From: Nocardia ninae NBRC 108245
Lineage (GTDB): Bacteria > Actinomycetota > Actinomycetes > Mycobacteriales > Mycobacteriaceae
Direction: 5' to 3'
Length of the DNA stretch: 64,000 nt
Assembly (NCBI RefSeq): GCF_007990755.1
Contig: NZ_BJXA01000015.1
Coordinates: 1 to 64,000, forward strand
This document shows, one piece after another, positions 8,984-18,535 of the stretch. The translations under genes were made by a program, and so were the position numbers. Numbering within the stretch: the first letter of the stretch is position 1; each line of letters begins with the position of its first letter. Below the pieces are notes generated by a model. It searched no databases, was not told the DNA's origin, and worked only from the letters and a program-made list of their open reading frames with translations.

Positions 8984-10690
8984 GTGTCCACTGATCCGAA
9001 CGCCCCCGATATCAAGCCACGTAGCCGCGACGTCACCGACGGCCTCGAGAAAACAGCTGCTCGCGGCATGTTGCGCGCGGTCGGGATGGGCGACGACGAC
9101 TGGGAGAAGCCGCAGATCGGGGTGGCGTCCTCGTGGAACGAGATCACCCCGTGCAACCTGTCGCTGGATCGGCTCGCCCGAGCCTCCAAGGACGGCGTGT
9201 TCGCGGGCGGCGGCTATCCGATGCAGTTCGGCACCATTTCGGTGTCCGACGGCATCTCCATGGGCCACGAGGGGATGCACTTCTCGCTGGTGTCGCGCGA
9301 GGTGATCGCGGACAGCGTCGAGACGGTGATGCAGGCCGAGCGGCTCGACGGTTCCGTGCTGCTCGCGGGCTGCGACAAATCGCTGCCGGGCATGCTGATG
9401 GCCGCCGCCCGGCTGGACCTGGCGAGCGTGTTCCTCTACGCCGGTTCGATCCTGCCCGGCATCGCGAAGATGTCCGACGGCACCGAGCGCGAGGTGACCA
9501 TCATCGACGCGTTCGAGGCGGTCGGCGCCTGCTCGCGCGGGCTGATGAGCCGCGAGGACGTGGACGCCATCGAACGGGCCATCTGTCCCGGCGAGGGCGC
9601 CTGCGGCGGCATGTACACCGCCAACACCATGGCCAGTGCGGCCGAGGCGCTCGGCATGTCGCTGCCGGGCAGCGCGGCACCGCCCGCGACCGACCGCCGC
9701 CGCGACGGCTACGCCAGGCGCAGCGGTGAAGCCGTGGTGGAGCTGCTGCGCCGCGGCATCACCACCTCCGACATCCTGACCATGGAGGCGTTCGAGAACG
9801 CCATCGCCGTGGTGATGGCGTTCGGCGGTTCCACCAATGCCGTGCTGCACCTGCTCGCGATCGCGCACGAGGCGAACGTCGACCTGAAGCTGGCGGATTT
9901 CGCCCGCATCGGCCGTCGCGTGCCCCACCTCGCCGACGTGAAACCCTTCGGCCAGCACGTGATGACGGACGTGGACCGGGTCGGCGGCGTGCCGGTGATG
10001 ATGAAGGCGCTGCTCGATGCCGGTCTGCTGCACGGGGATTGCCTGACCGTGACCGGGCGGACGGTCGCGGAGAACCTCGCCGAGATCGCGCCGCCGGACC
10101 CCGACGGCAAGGTGGTGCGCGCGATGACCTCGCCGATCCACCCGACCGGCGGCATCACCATTCTCGAAGGCTCGCTCGCGCCCGGCGGCGCCGTGGTCAA
10201 GTCCGCGGGCTTCGACTCCGATGTATTCACCGGCACCGCAAGGGTTTTCGACCGTGAGCGGGCGGCGATGGACGCGCTCGAGGACGGCACCATCGCGGCG
10301 GGTGACGTGGTGGTCATCCGCTACGAGGGCCCCAAGGGTGGTCCTGGCATGCGCGAGATGCTCGCGATCACCGCGGCCATCAAGGGCGCCGGTCTCGGCA
10401 AGGACGTGCTGCTGCTCACCGACGGGCGGTTCTCCGGCGGCACCACCGGGCTGTGTGTCGGACACGTGGCACCGGAGGCGGTGGATGGCGGGCCGATCGC
10501 GTTCGTGCGCGACGGCGATCAGATCCGGCTCGATGTCGGCGCGGGCACACTGGACCTGCTCGTCGAGGCCGACGAGCTCGCCCGCCGCGGCGAGGGCTGG
10601 GCTCCGTTGCCGCCCCGCTACACCCGCGGCGTGCTCGCCAAGTATTCGAAGCTGGTCGGGTCGGCGTCCTACGGTGCCGTCTGCGGCTGA
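8984..10690 (+). CDS. ilvD: Dihydroxy-acid dehydratase IlvD
   Basis: 568 residues, normal length for IlvD, which dehydrates 2,3-dihydroxy-3-methyl acids in valine, leucine and isoleucine synthesis and carries an Fe-S cluster. The three cluster-type cysteine contexts are present: TPCN near 54, [10 protein letters not shown] near 127, and [12 protein letters not shown] near 199. The C-terminal [11 protein letters not shown] motif is also seen. The GTG at 8984 follows a GGGGAGAGGATGATGGGGG stretch that can serve as ribosome site. It is not coupled to the biotin operon. Confidence 0.95.
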   Translation: MSTDPNAPDIKPRSRDVTDGLEKTAARGMLRAVGMGDDDWEKPQIGVASSWNEITPCNLSLDRLARASKDGVFAGGGYPMQFGTISVSDGISMGHEGMHFSLVSREVIADSVETVMQAERLDGSVLLAGCDKSLPGMLMAAARLDLASVFLYAGSILPGIAKMSDGTEREVTIIDAFEAVGACSRGLMSREDVDAIERAICPGEGACGGMYTANTMASAAEALGMSLPGSAAPPATDRRRDGYARRSGEAVVELLRRGITTSDILTMEAFENAIAVVMAFGGSTNAVLHLLAIAHEANVDLKLADFARIGRRVPHLADVKPFGQHVMTDVDRVGGVPVMMKALLDAGLLHGDCLTVTGRTVAENLAEIAPPDPDGKVVRAMTSPIHPTGGITILEGSLAPGGAVVKSAGFDSDVFTGTARVFDRERAAMDALEDGTIAAGDVVVIRYEGPKGGPGMREMLAITAAIKGAGLGKDVLLLTDGRFSGGTTGLCVGHVAPEAVDGGPIAFVRDGDQIRLDVGAGTLDLLVEADELARRGEGWAPLPPRYTRGVLAKYSKLVGSASYGAVCG

Positions 10691-10743
10691 GCCCCCTCGA
10701 CTGACGTCTTTCGCACAGCGGAGCGGTCGATAACACTGCGAGT

Positions 10744-12252
10744 GTGATCGAGAGACAGTCCGAGGTGACAGTCGAGGGTTTCACCGCCGCGGTCGGGGAG
10801 AGTTTCGCGTCGTTCGATCCGGCCGACGGCGCGGTGATCGGCACCTATCCGGTCCACTCCGCCGCGGAGGTCGGTGCGGCGGTCCGGCGGGCCCGCGAGG
10901 CGCAGGCGTCGTGGGCCGACGCCGGGTTCGACGAGCGCAGGCGGGTACTGACCGCGTGGCGGTCGGCGCTGCTGCGGCGTCGCGGCGAGCTGGAGGATCT
11001 CGTGCACGCGGAGAACGGAAAGTCGCGGGCGGACGCGACGATCGAGGTGATCGTCGCGGTCCAGCACATCGACTGGGCCGCCAAGCACGCCCGCAAGGTG
11101 CTCGGCCCGCGGCGGGTGGCGTCCGGGCCGTTCATGGTGAATCAGGCGGCCTGGCTGGAGTATCGGCCGCTCGGGGTGATCGGCATCCTGGGGCCGTGGG
11201 ACTTTCCCGTCTTCGGTCCGGTCGGGACGGCCGCCTATGCGCTCGCCGGCGGAAATACCGTGGTGCTCAAGCACAGTGAGTACACGCCGGGGATCGGAGA
11301 GTGGCTGGCCGAGAGTTTCGGTCGCGTCGCCGGGGACGATCGGCTGTTCCAGACGGTGACCGGTGCCGACGCGACCGGGGAGGCGCTGTGCCGGTCCGGT
11401 GTCAACAAGATCAGCTTCACCGGATCGTTGCCCACCGCGCGAAAAGTGCTGGCCGCCTGCGCCGAAACGCTCACTCCCGTGCTGGTCGACGCCGGCGCTT
11501 CGGACGCGCTGTTGGTCGATGAGGATGCCGATCTGGCGGCCGCGGCCGACGCGGCGGTGTGGGGCGCGATGAGCAATGCCGGGCAGGTGTGTATTTCGGT
11601 GGAGCGCGCGTATGTCCACGAGCGGGTTTACGAGGCGTTCGCAGACAAGGTTGTTGCGATTGCCGGGAATCTGAAAGCCGGTGCTGGACAACCGATCGGC
11701 CCGATCACCATGCCAGAACAGGTGGAGGTCGTCCGGCAGCACATCGCCGACGCCGTAGAGCGCGGTGGTCGGGCATTGGTCGGCGGACTCGACGGGATCA
11801 GTGAGCGCTACATTCAGCCGACCGTGCTGGTGGATGTGCCGGAAGACGCTCTGGTTGTTCGCGCGGAGACCTTCGGGCCGGTGCTGGTCATCAGCAAGGT
11901 CGCCGACATGGACGAGGCGCTGGCCAAGACCGACGCCACCGGATTCGGCCTCGGCGGTGCGGTATTCGCCCGTGCCCGCGGCATGGACATCGCCCGGCGC
12001 ATGCGTTCCGGGATGACGTCGGTGAACTCGGTGGTCGCCTATGCCGGTGTGCCCGCGCTCCCGTACGGCGGTGTGGGGAACTCGGGTTTCGGCCGCATCC
12101 ACGGCCCGGACGGGTTGCGCGAGTGGACCGCTGCCAAAGCGATTACTCGCCAGCGGTTTTCGAGTCCGGTGCGGACGACGACCTTCACGCGCCGCCCGCT
12201 GGACAATCGCGTGCTGGCCGCATTGGCCCGAGTGCTCTACGGTCGTGGTTGA
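10744..12252 (+). CDS. Aldehyde dehydrogenase family protein
   Basis: 502 residues with the NAD(P)-dependent aldehyde dehydrogenase fold: GPWDFPVFGPVGTAAYALAG, the FTGS motif, the nucleophile C283 in NAGQVCISVERA, and ETFGPV. The general-base motif normally written ELGGKD reads VDAGASDAL, so the usual Glu is an Asp (D249). This may alter the deacylation step. GTG start at 10744. The 38-bp gap to the DUF885 gene allows co-transcription. The substrate aldehyde is unknown. Confidence 0.88.
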   Translation: MIERQSEVTVEGFTAAVGESFASFDPADGAVIGTYPVHSAAEVGAAVRRAREAQASWADAGFDERRRVLTAWRSALLRRRGELEDLVHAENGKSRADATIEVIVAVQHIDWAAKHARKVLGPRRVASGPFMVNQAAWLEYRPLGVIGILGPWDFPVFGPVGTAAYALAGGNTVVLKHSEYTPGIGEWLAESFGRVAGDDRLFQTVTGADATGEALCRSGVNKISFTGSLPTARKVLAACAETLTPVLVDAGASDALLVDEDADLAAAADAAVWGAMSNAGQVCISVERAYVHERVYEAFADKVVAIAGNLKAGAGQPIGPITMPEQVEVVRQHIADAVERGGRALVGGLDGISERYIQPTVLVDVPEDALVVRAETFGPVLVISKVADMDEALAKTDATGFGLGGAVFARARGMDIARRMRSGMTSVNSVVAYAGVPALPYGGVGNSGFGRIHGPDGLREWTAAKAITRQRFSSPVRTTTFTRRPLDNRVLAALARVLYGRG

Positions 12253-12290
12253 CCTTGTCATGAGCGCCTGTTTCGAGCAGAGTCGTTGAA

Positions 12291-13997
12291 ATGGACGAGA
12301 ACACAATCGATTCGACTCCCAGGCCTACTGCGCGCGGCATCGCGGACGCGTATGTCGACGCCCTGGCTCAGCACAATCCGCTGGTCGCGGCTCGCCTGGG
12401 GCGTCACCCCGAAGACGATCGTCTCCCTGATCTTTCCCCGGCTGGACTCGATGCGACCGCTGCACTCGCCCGCGCCACCCTGGCCGAGCTCGATGCCGCC
12501 GAGCCATCCGGCGGCTTTACCGACGCGGTCGAACGGCGCTGTGCCAAGCTGCTGCGCGAGCGCCTGACGGCTGAGCTGGCTGTCCACGACGCAGGCGAAC
12601 ATTTCCGGGCGATCCGCAACCTGGCATCACCGGTGCACGAGCTTCGCGAATTGTTCACTCTGCTGCCGACCGACACCGAGGCGCAGTGGCAGGCCGTCGG
12701 CCGCCGGCTGCGCCGCGTGCCGACCGCGGTGGGCCAGTATCGGTCCACCCTGGCCGAAGGCATCGATCGCGGTCTGCAAGCCGCACCTCGGCAGGTCAGC
12801 ACCGTGGTGCAGCAATTGGGTGAGTGGGTGGGGGACGAGCCGGGTGGCTGGTTCGGCGAATTCGTCGGCGCGGCCCCGGAATCGGTACGCGCCGAATTGG
12901 CTTCGGCCGCAGTCGAAGCCACGGCGGCGGTGTCGGAACTGCATGACTGGCTGCGAGATGTCTATGGCCCCAAGGCCGTCGGCGTTCCGGACACTGTCGG
13001 TCGCGAGCGTTATCAGCGGTGGGCCCGGTATTGGAACGGCGCCGACCTCGACCTCGACGAGGCCTACCACTGGGCGTGGGAGCAATTCCACGAGGTCGAC
13101 GCCCAGATGCGGGCCGAGGCGGACAAGGTGCTGCCTGGCTCGACTCCGATGGAAGCCATGCACTGGCTGGAGGCGGAAGGTCAGGCGCTCGACGGTGCGG
13201 AGAACGCCCGCCGCTTCCTCCAGGACCTGATCGACAAAGCCATCAACGATCTGCAAGGCACCCACTTCGACCTCGCCGAACCATTGCTGCGGGTCGAGTC
13301 GATGATCGCGCCGCCCGGCAGTGCGGCCGCGCCGTATTACACCGAGCCCTCCCTCGACTTCACCCGCCCGGGCCGCACCTGGCTACCCACGCTCGGCCGC
13401 ACCCGAATTCCGGTCTGGAGCCTGATCTCCACCTGGTACCACGAGGGCGTCCCCGGCCACCACCTCCAACTCGCACAATGGATCTACGTAGCCGACCAGC
13501 TCTCCGTCTACCAGGTCACCGTCGGCAACGTGAGCGCCAACTCGGAAGGCTGGGCCCTGTACGCCGAGCGCCTGATGGACGAACTCGGCTACCTCACCGA
13601 CTCCGGCCACCGCCTCGGCTACCTCAACGTGCAAATGCTGCGCGTTCTCCGGGTAATCCTCGACATCGGCCTGCACGTCGGCCTCGACTACCCACCCGAC
13701 TCCCCCTACCGCCCCGGCGAGCCGATGGAACCCGGCAACGCCAGAGAATTCTTCGGCCGCTACTTCGGACAAACCGACGACTACCTCGACAGCGAATTCA
13801 CCCGATACCTCGGCTGGCCGGGCCAAGCAATCGGCTACAAACTCGGCGAGCGCGCCTGGCTCCGCGGCCGCGCCGCCGCAGCCGCCGCCGCCGAAGCCCG
13901 CGGCGAAACCTTCGACCTGAAAGCCTGGCACATGGCCGCCCTCTCCCAAGGCTCCCTCGGCCTGGACGACCTAGTCACCGAACTCGCCGCCCTCTGA
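12291..13997 (+). CDS. DUF885 family metallopeptidase-like protein
   Basis: 568 residues of the DUF885 family, related to zinc carboxypeptidase-like enzymes. The metal site WYHEGVPGHH is clear (H384, E385, H390, H391), and the C-terminal half has the family's SEGWALYAERL and LRVILDIGLHVG stretches. There is no signal peptide, so it is probably cytosolic. ATG start at 12291, 38 bp after the aldehyde dehydrogenase. Substrates of this family are poorly known. The gene converges with the large minus-strand synthase, with only 36 bp between stops. Confidence 0.88.
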   Translation: MDENTIDSTPRPTARGIADAYVDALAQHNPLVAARLGRHPEDDRLPDLSPAGLDATAALARATLAELDAAEPSGGFTDAVERRCAKLLRERLTAELAVHDAGEHFRAIRNLASPVHELRELFTLLPTDTEAQWQAVGRRLRRVPTAVGQYRSTLAEGIDRGLQAAPRQVSTVVQQLGEWVGDEPGGWFGEFVGAAPESVRAELASAAVEATAAVSELHDWLRDVYGPKAVGVPDTVGRERYQRWARYWNGADLDLDEAYHWAWEQFHEVDAQMRAEADKVLPGSTPMEAMHWLEAEGQALDGAENARRFLQDLIDKAINDLQGTHFDLAEPLLRVESMIAPPGSAAAPYYTEPSLDFTRPGRTWLPTLGRTRIPVWSLISTWYHEGVPGHHLQLAQWIYVADQLSVYQVTVGNVSANSEGWALYAERLMDELGYLTDSGHRLGYLNVQMLRVLRVILDIGLHVGLDYPPDSPYRPGEPMEPGNAREFFGRYFGQTDDYLDSEFTRYLGWPGQAIGYKLGERAWLRGRAAAAAAAEARGETFDLKAWHMAALSQGSLGLDDLVTELAAL

Positions 13998-14033
13998 GAG
14001 TCCGCCTACCGCTCGGTCATTCGCCTGCCGCAA

Positions 14034-17000
14034 CTAACCGCTGATAACGCCCAATTCGCGGCCGACCTTGGCGAAGATTGCGAGGGCGCGGTCGAGGTGG
14101 TGGGGTTCGTGGACGGCGGTGACGGTGGTGCGGATCATGGCGCGGTTGGCGGGGACTGCGGGGGCGAGGACGCAGTTGGCGTAGATGCCTTCGTCGAGTA
14201 GGTGTTTGGCGAAGCGGAGGCAGTGGAGTTCGTCGCCGATGAATACCGGGACGATCGTGGTGCGCGAGGTCCCGGTGTCGAAGCCCAACTCGGACAGGCC
14301 TTTCCGCCAATGTGCGGAGAGCTCGCGGAGTTTCGTCATGCGGGTGGGTTCGACTTCGAGGATGTCGAGGGCGGCGGCTGCGGCGGCGACCGCGGGGGGC
14401 GGTATGGAGGCTGAGAAGAGTTGGGCGCGGCCGTAATAGCGCACCCAGTCCATCAGGTCGTGTGGGCCGGCCAGCCAGCCGCCGACGGAGGCGAGGCTTT
14501 TGGAGAAGGTGCCGGTGAGGATGTCGGCGGTGCCGGGGAGACCCAGTTCCTCCTCGACGCCGCGACCGGTCCGCCCGATCATGCCGAGGCCGTGGGCGTC
14601 GTCTACTGCCAGGGGTACATCGTGGCGGTCGCAGACGTCGCGAATCTCGGCCAGGCGGGCGATATCGCCGGACATCGAGTACACGCCGTCGACCATGACC
14701 ATGGCGGGGAGTCCGCCCAGCTCGGTGCGGAGCCGGCGGTCGAGATCGCCGATGTCGTTGTGCCGGAACTGGATCAGCCTGCATCCGCCGATGGCGGCGC
14801 CGTCGTAGATGGAGGCGTGGCATTCCTCGTCGACCACCAGCACGGTGCCCGCGCCCATGAAAGCCGACAGGAAGCCGAGATTGGCCTGATAGCCGGTGGT
14901 GAACAGCAGCGCGTCCGGTCGGCCGAGGAAGCGGGCAAGCTTGCGTTCGAGGGCGCCGTGCGCCGGGGTCGACCCGTTCATCAGGCGCGAACCGGTGACG
15001 CTCGGGCCGTCCTGGAGTGCCGCGTCGGCCGTTGCCTGCCTGACCCGTGGGTCCGCTGTGAGACCGAGATAGTTGTTGGAACCGAGCATGATCAGCTCGC
15101 GGCCTTCGTAGCGGCAGGTGGCGCCGTCGGAGTCGCTGAGGTCCGGATAGAACGGCAACAGGTCGGCTTCGCGCAATCGACGGGCAAGGTCGAAATCGCG
15201 GGCCTTGGCGAGGACGCCGCCGCTGTTGCGGTGGGCCAGGGCGTGCCGGTTGCGGATGGACTCGCCGAGGTCTTGCTGCCGGGCCGGACGGGGTGGTGCC
15301 GTCGCGGGGTGGGATTGGATCGCCGTGTTGCCGGGCTGAGTTGTGCTGGCGGACCGGCGCTTTCGCAACTCGGCGAGGTGACGCAGCCCGCCGAGCACGT
15401 GCTCCTGGTCGATGCCGAAATCGACCAGGCAGGCGATCTCGTTCACGCCTGCCGCGACCAGCTCATCGATCAGTTCGGCAGCACGGTCCGGGGTGCCCAG
15501 CAGAGCGCTGGTGTGGAAGTAACGGGCAAACGCATAGTCGAGTACGCGATTCTGCTCGGCCTCGCTCAGATTGTTCAACGGTTCCGCACCGCGCCGCCAC
15601 AGGTCGACCGAGTCGCGAAGGTAGTCCTTGAACGGCTGCTCGACCACCTGCCTGGCCGTCTGCTCGTCGGGGTCCAGGAACGTGTGCAGCATCAGGGTGA
15701 CATGGCCCGCTTGCGGATCGTGCCCATGTGTCGCACGGGCTTTGCGGTAGGCCTCGATCTTGGTGCGCAACTCGTCGACGTCCTGGAACAGCAGCGCGGT
15801 GAGCACATTGGCGCCGAGCTCTCCGGCCTGCTCGAAGCGGCCTATCCCGCCGCTACAGGTGATCCACATCGGCAATTCGGGCTGGATCGGCGGTGGGAAG
15901 GTCCGAACCTCGATCTGCTCGCCCTTGCCATTGGGCAGGGTGAGCGCTTCACGCCGCCACAGCCGCCGGACCTTGTCCGCACCGGACAGCATCACCTTCT
16001 CGCGGTCCGGGTAATCCGCTGCGGCCAAGACGAAGTCGTCGGGATTCCATCCGGTGGCGAACGCGATGTCGACGCGACCGCCGGAGAGATTGTCGACCAC
16101 GGACCAGTCCTCGGCGACGCGCACCGGATCGTGCAGCGGCAGCACTACACTGCCCGCGCGGATCCGAATCCGCTTCGTGGTCCGCGCGAGCACCCCGCCC
16201 AGCACCGCAGGGTTCGGGAACAGCCCACCGAACCGGTGGAAGTGCCGCTCCGGCAACCAGACCGCACGGAAGTCGTGCTCGTCGGCGAAGGATGCGCAGT
16301 CGAGGAACAGACCGTATCGGTTCGTGTTGTCCGGGTCCGCATCGCTGGCGAAGAAGAACAGGCTGAATTCGACTGGAGCGCTGTGTGTCTCGGTGCGAGT
16401 AGCTGTTTCGGACATCCGGTTCTTACTTGAAACCTCGCCGGCGATCTCAGCTGCCAGGCTGGCCAAAGTCAGCCCCTCGAACAACTTCTCGGCCGAGACC
16501 GGATAGCCGAACTCATGCTCGACATAACTGCCGAACTCGCTGGCCTTCACCGAATCCAACCCCAGCGCAGTCATCGGCTTCTCGGCATCCAATGCCGCAG
16601 GCTCGACACCCGTTTGGTTCGCCATCCACCGGGTGAGTTGGTCAAGCACAGGAGACTCTGCCGCGACGTTTTCGGGTTCACCGAGGAACATATCTCTGGC
16701 CTTCAGTCGCTGCACCTTGCCACTGGTCGTCCTCGGCAACTGCCCGGGCGAGAGGAAGACGACGCGATGGGTGTCGAGACCATAGGCGTGCGAGATCGTA
16801 TGCCGGATAGAAGTTTCCAGCTCCGCGAGCGTCACATCGAGCTTGCCCGCATCGACCTCCAGCAGCACCGCGAGCACTTCATCACCGTCGACCTCGAGCC
16901 CGACCGCCGCGCACCGCCCACGGCGCAGTGCCGGATGCTGTGTCTCGACGGACCATTCGACGTCCTGCGGGGCGATATTGCGCCCGCGGATGATGATCAG

Positions 17001-18308
17001 CTCCTTCACCCGCCCGGTCACGAAGAGCTCGTCGCCGTGCAGGAACCCGAGATCCCCGGTGCGCAGATAGGTGACCGGATCGCCGGGCAGCCGGGCGTGG
17101 AACGCCTCCTCGGTCTCCTCCGGCTTGCCCCAGTACCCGCCGGCGACGCTCGAGCCGGCCAGCCAGATCTCGCCGATTTCACCGGGTTCCAGACGGGTGT
17201 GGCCGTCCAGATCGGCGATGATCGCGCTGCCACCCGAGACCACCCCGCAGCTGACCACATCGCGCCCGGCGAGCTGCGTCGACCGCACACCCGCACCGCG
17301 CGGCGTCACGCTGACGAACAGGGTCGATTCCGCCAAACCGTACCCGGGCAGCAAACTCTCCGGCCGGAACCCGACCGACGCGAAATGGTCGGCAAAGCGT
17401 TGCAGCGCACGAGGATTGATCGGCTCGGCGGCCACGAACGCGACCTCCCACCGGCTCAGATCCAGCGTCGCGACGTCGTCGGGAGACACCCGCCGAACGC
17501 TGTAGTCGTAGCAGACATTGGGTCCACCGCTGGTGGTGCCGCCGTGCTCGGAGATGGCGCGCAACCAGGTGAGCGGGTCGCGGATAAAGGCTTCCGGCGA
17601 CATCAGCACCACCGGGAAGCCCGCGTACAGCGGCTCCAACAGCCCACCGATGAGCCCCATGTCGTGGTGTGCGGGCAACCAGATGACGCCCTTGCTCTCC
17701 GGCGTGTGCCCGAACGCGTCCTCGATCAGGGCGAGATTGTGCGTCAGGTTCGCGTGACTCACCATCACCCCGCGTGGGGCGCGCGTCGAACCGGATGTGT
17801 ATTGCAGGAAGGCGATTTCGTCGGGAGCCGGAGCAGCCGCGTGCCCCAGGATGTGGCCCGACGGTTCGTCGCTGCTGAGCCACGCCAGCCGGGCCAGCGG
17901 CGGGTACTCCGCGCTCGCCGCGCGCAACTCATCCAGCACCGCACGAGGTGCCAGGATCGCCGACGGCGCACAATCCACCGCCAACGCCGCGAAAGCCGAC
18001 ATATCCGAGAAGACCGCCCCGGGTTGATGATTCGCGATCGGAACCGGAATTCGCCCCGCCAGTACGCAAGCGAAGAACGACGTCAGAAATTGCGGCCCGA
18101 ATACCGAGACAACCAGCACCCGGTCACCCGGCGCACCGACCGCCTGTACCTTCGTCGCGAGATCCGCCGCCGCGGTGTGAACCTCGCGATAGGTGAGTGT
18201 CTGCGCGTCACCGCCATCGGACCGATACGTATAAGCAGCCCGATCAGGCGTTTCCGCCGCCCGATCGCCCAGTATCCCCAGCAAAGTCGTCCCACGCTGC
18301 CCGGCCAC
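14034..18308 (-). CDS. FAAL-ACP-luciferase-like monooxygenase-oxoamine synthase megaenzyme
   Basis: One open frame of 1424 residues with four domains. (1) Fatty-acyl-AMP ligase, 1-550: YTSGSTRAPRGV near 170 and the FAAL-type WLPAHHDMGLIGGLLEPLY. (2) Acyl carrier protein, 552-625: GLDSVKA, with phosphopantetheine Ser586. (3) MupA/Atu3671-type FMN luciferase-like monooxygenase, about 632-980: EFSLFFFASD, WLPERHFHRFGG, FATGWNPDDF. (4) PLP alpha-oxoamine synthase, about 1010-1424: DEECHASIYDGA, DDAHGLGM, PLP Lys1270 in TGTFSKSLAS. Domain logic: load a free fatty acid on the carrier protein, oxidise it, then condense it with an amino acid with loss of CO2, releasing an amino-ketone. GTG start at 18308 with GGAGG 6 bp upstream. 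A PAP2 gene lies 227 bp upstream on the same strand. The product is unknown; a sphingoid-like base or a KAPA-like biotin precursor are both possible. Confidence 0.9.
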   Translation of the reverse strand: MAGQRGTTLLGILGDRAAETPDRAAYTYRSDGGDAQTLTYREVHTAAADLATKVQAVGAPGDRVLVVSVFGPQFLTSFFACVLAGRIPVPIANHQPGAVFSDMSAFAALAVDCAPSAILAPRAVLDELRAASAEYPPLARLAWLSSDEPSGHILGHAAAPAPDEIAFLQYTSGSTRAPRGVMVSHANLTHNLALIEDAFGHTPESKGVIWLPAHHDMGLIGGLLEPLYAGFPVVLMSPEAFIRDPLTWLRAISEHGGTTSGGPNVCYDYSVRRVSPDDVATLDLSRWEVAFVAAEPINPRALQRFADHFASVGFRPESLLPGYGLAESTLFVSVTPRGAGVRSTQLAGRDVVSCGVVSGGSAIIADLDGHTRLEPGEIGEIWLAGSSVAGGYWGKPEETEEAFHARLPGDPVTYLRTGDLGFLHGDELFVTGRVKELIIIRGRNIAPQDVEWSVETQHPALRRGRCAAVGLEVDGDEVLAVLLEVDAGKLDVTLAELETSIRHTISHAYGLDTHRVVFLSPGQLPRTTSGKVQRLKARDMFLGEPENVAAESPVLDQLTRWMANQTGVEPAALDAEKPMTALGLDSVKASEFGSYVEHEFGYPVSAEKLFEGLTLASLAAEIAGEVSSKNRMSETATRTETHSAPVEFSLFFFASDADPDNTNRYGLFLDCASFADEHDFRAVWLPERHFHRFGGLFPNPAVLGGVLARTTKRIRIRAGSVVLPLHDPVRVAEDWSVVDNLSGGRVDIAFATGWNPDDFVLAAADYPDREKVMLSGADKVRRLWRREALTLPNGKGEQIEVRTFPPPIQPELPMWITCSGGIGRFEQAGELGANVLTALLFQDVDELRTKIEAYRKARATHGHDPQAGHVTLMLHTFLDPDEQTARQVVEQPFKDYLRDSVDLWRRGAEPLNNLSEAEQNRVLDYAFARYFHTSALLGTPDRAAELIDELVAAGVNEIACLVDFGIDQEHVLGGLRHLAELRKRRSASTTQPGNTAIQSHPATAPPRPARQQDLGESIRNRHALAHRNSGGVLAKARDFDLARRLREADLLPFYPDLSDSDGATCRYEGRELIMLGSNNYLGLTADPRVRQATADAALQDGPSVTGSRLMNGSTPAHGALERKLARFLGRPDALLFTTGYQANLGFLSAFMGAGTVLVVDEECHASIYDGAAIGGCRLIQFRHNDIGDLDRRLRTELGGLPAMVMVDGVYSMSGDIARLAEIRDVCDRHDVPLAVDDAHGLGMIGRTGRGVEEELGLPGTADILTGTFSKSLASVGGWLAGPHDLMDWVRYYGRAQLFSASIPPPAVAAAAAALDILEVEPTRMTKLRELSAHWRKGLSELGFDTGTSRTTIVPVFIGDELHCLRFAKHLLDEGIYANCVLAPAVPANRAMIRTTVTAVHEPHHLDRALAIFAKVGRELGVISG

Positions 18309-18535
18309 AGCACCTCCAACCCCGCAACCGTGGGCATAGGCGGCGCACCGACCAGCGGCACACAGGTCTCACGATCACTCGTCTCGACTCGACACAATCC
18401 ACGACAAGTGAACGTGCGCCCCCGCATCGGAACAAGCCCTCAGAACATCGGGCACCAGAACCCGGGCAATTCGGTGCGGACAGCGACCCGACGAATTCCG
18501 CATCGTCGATCCGTGCCCGCGCACCACGCATTCAG

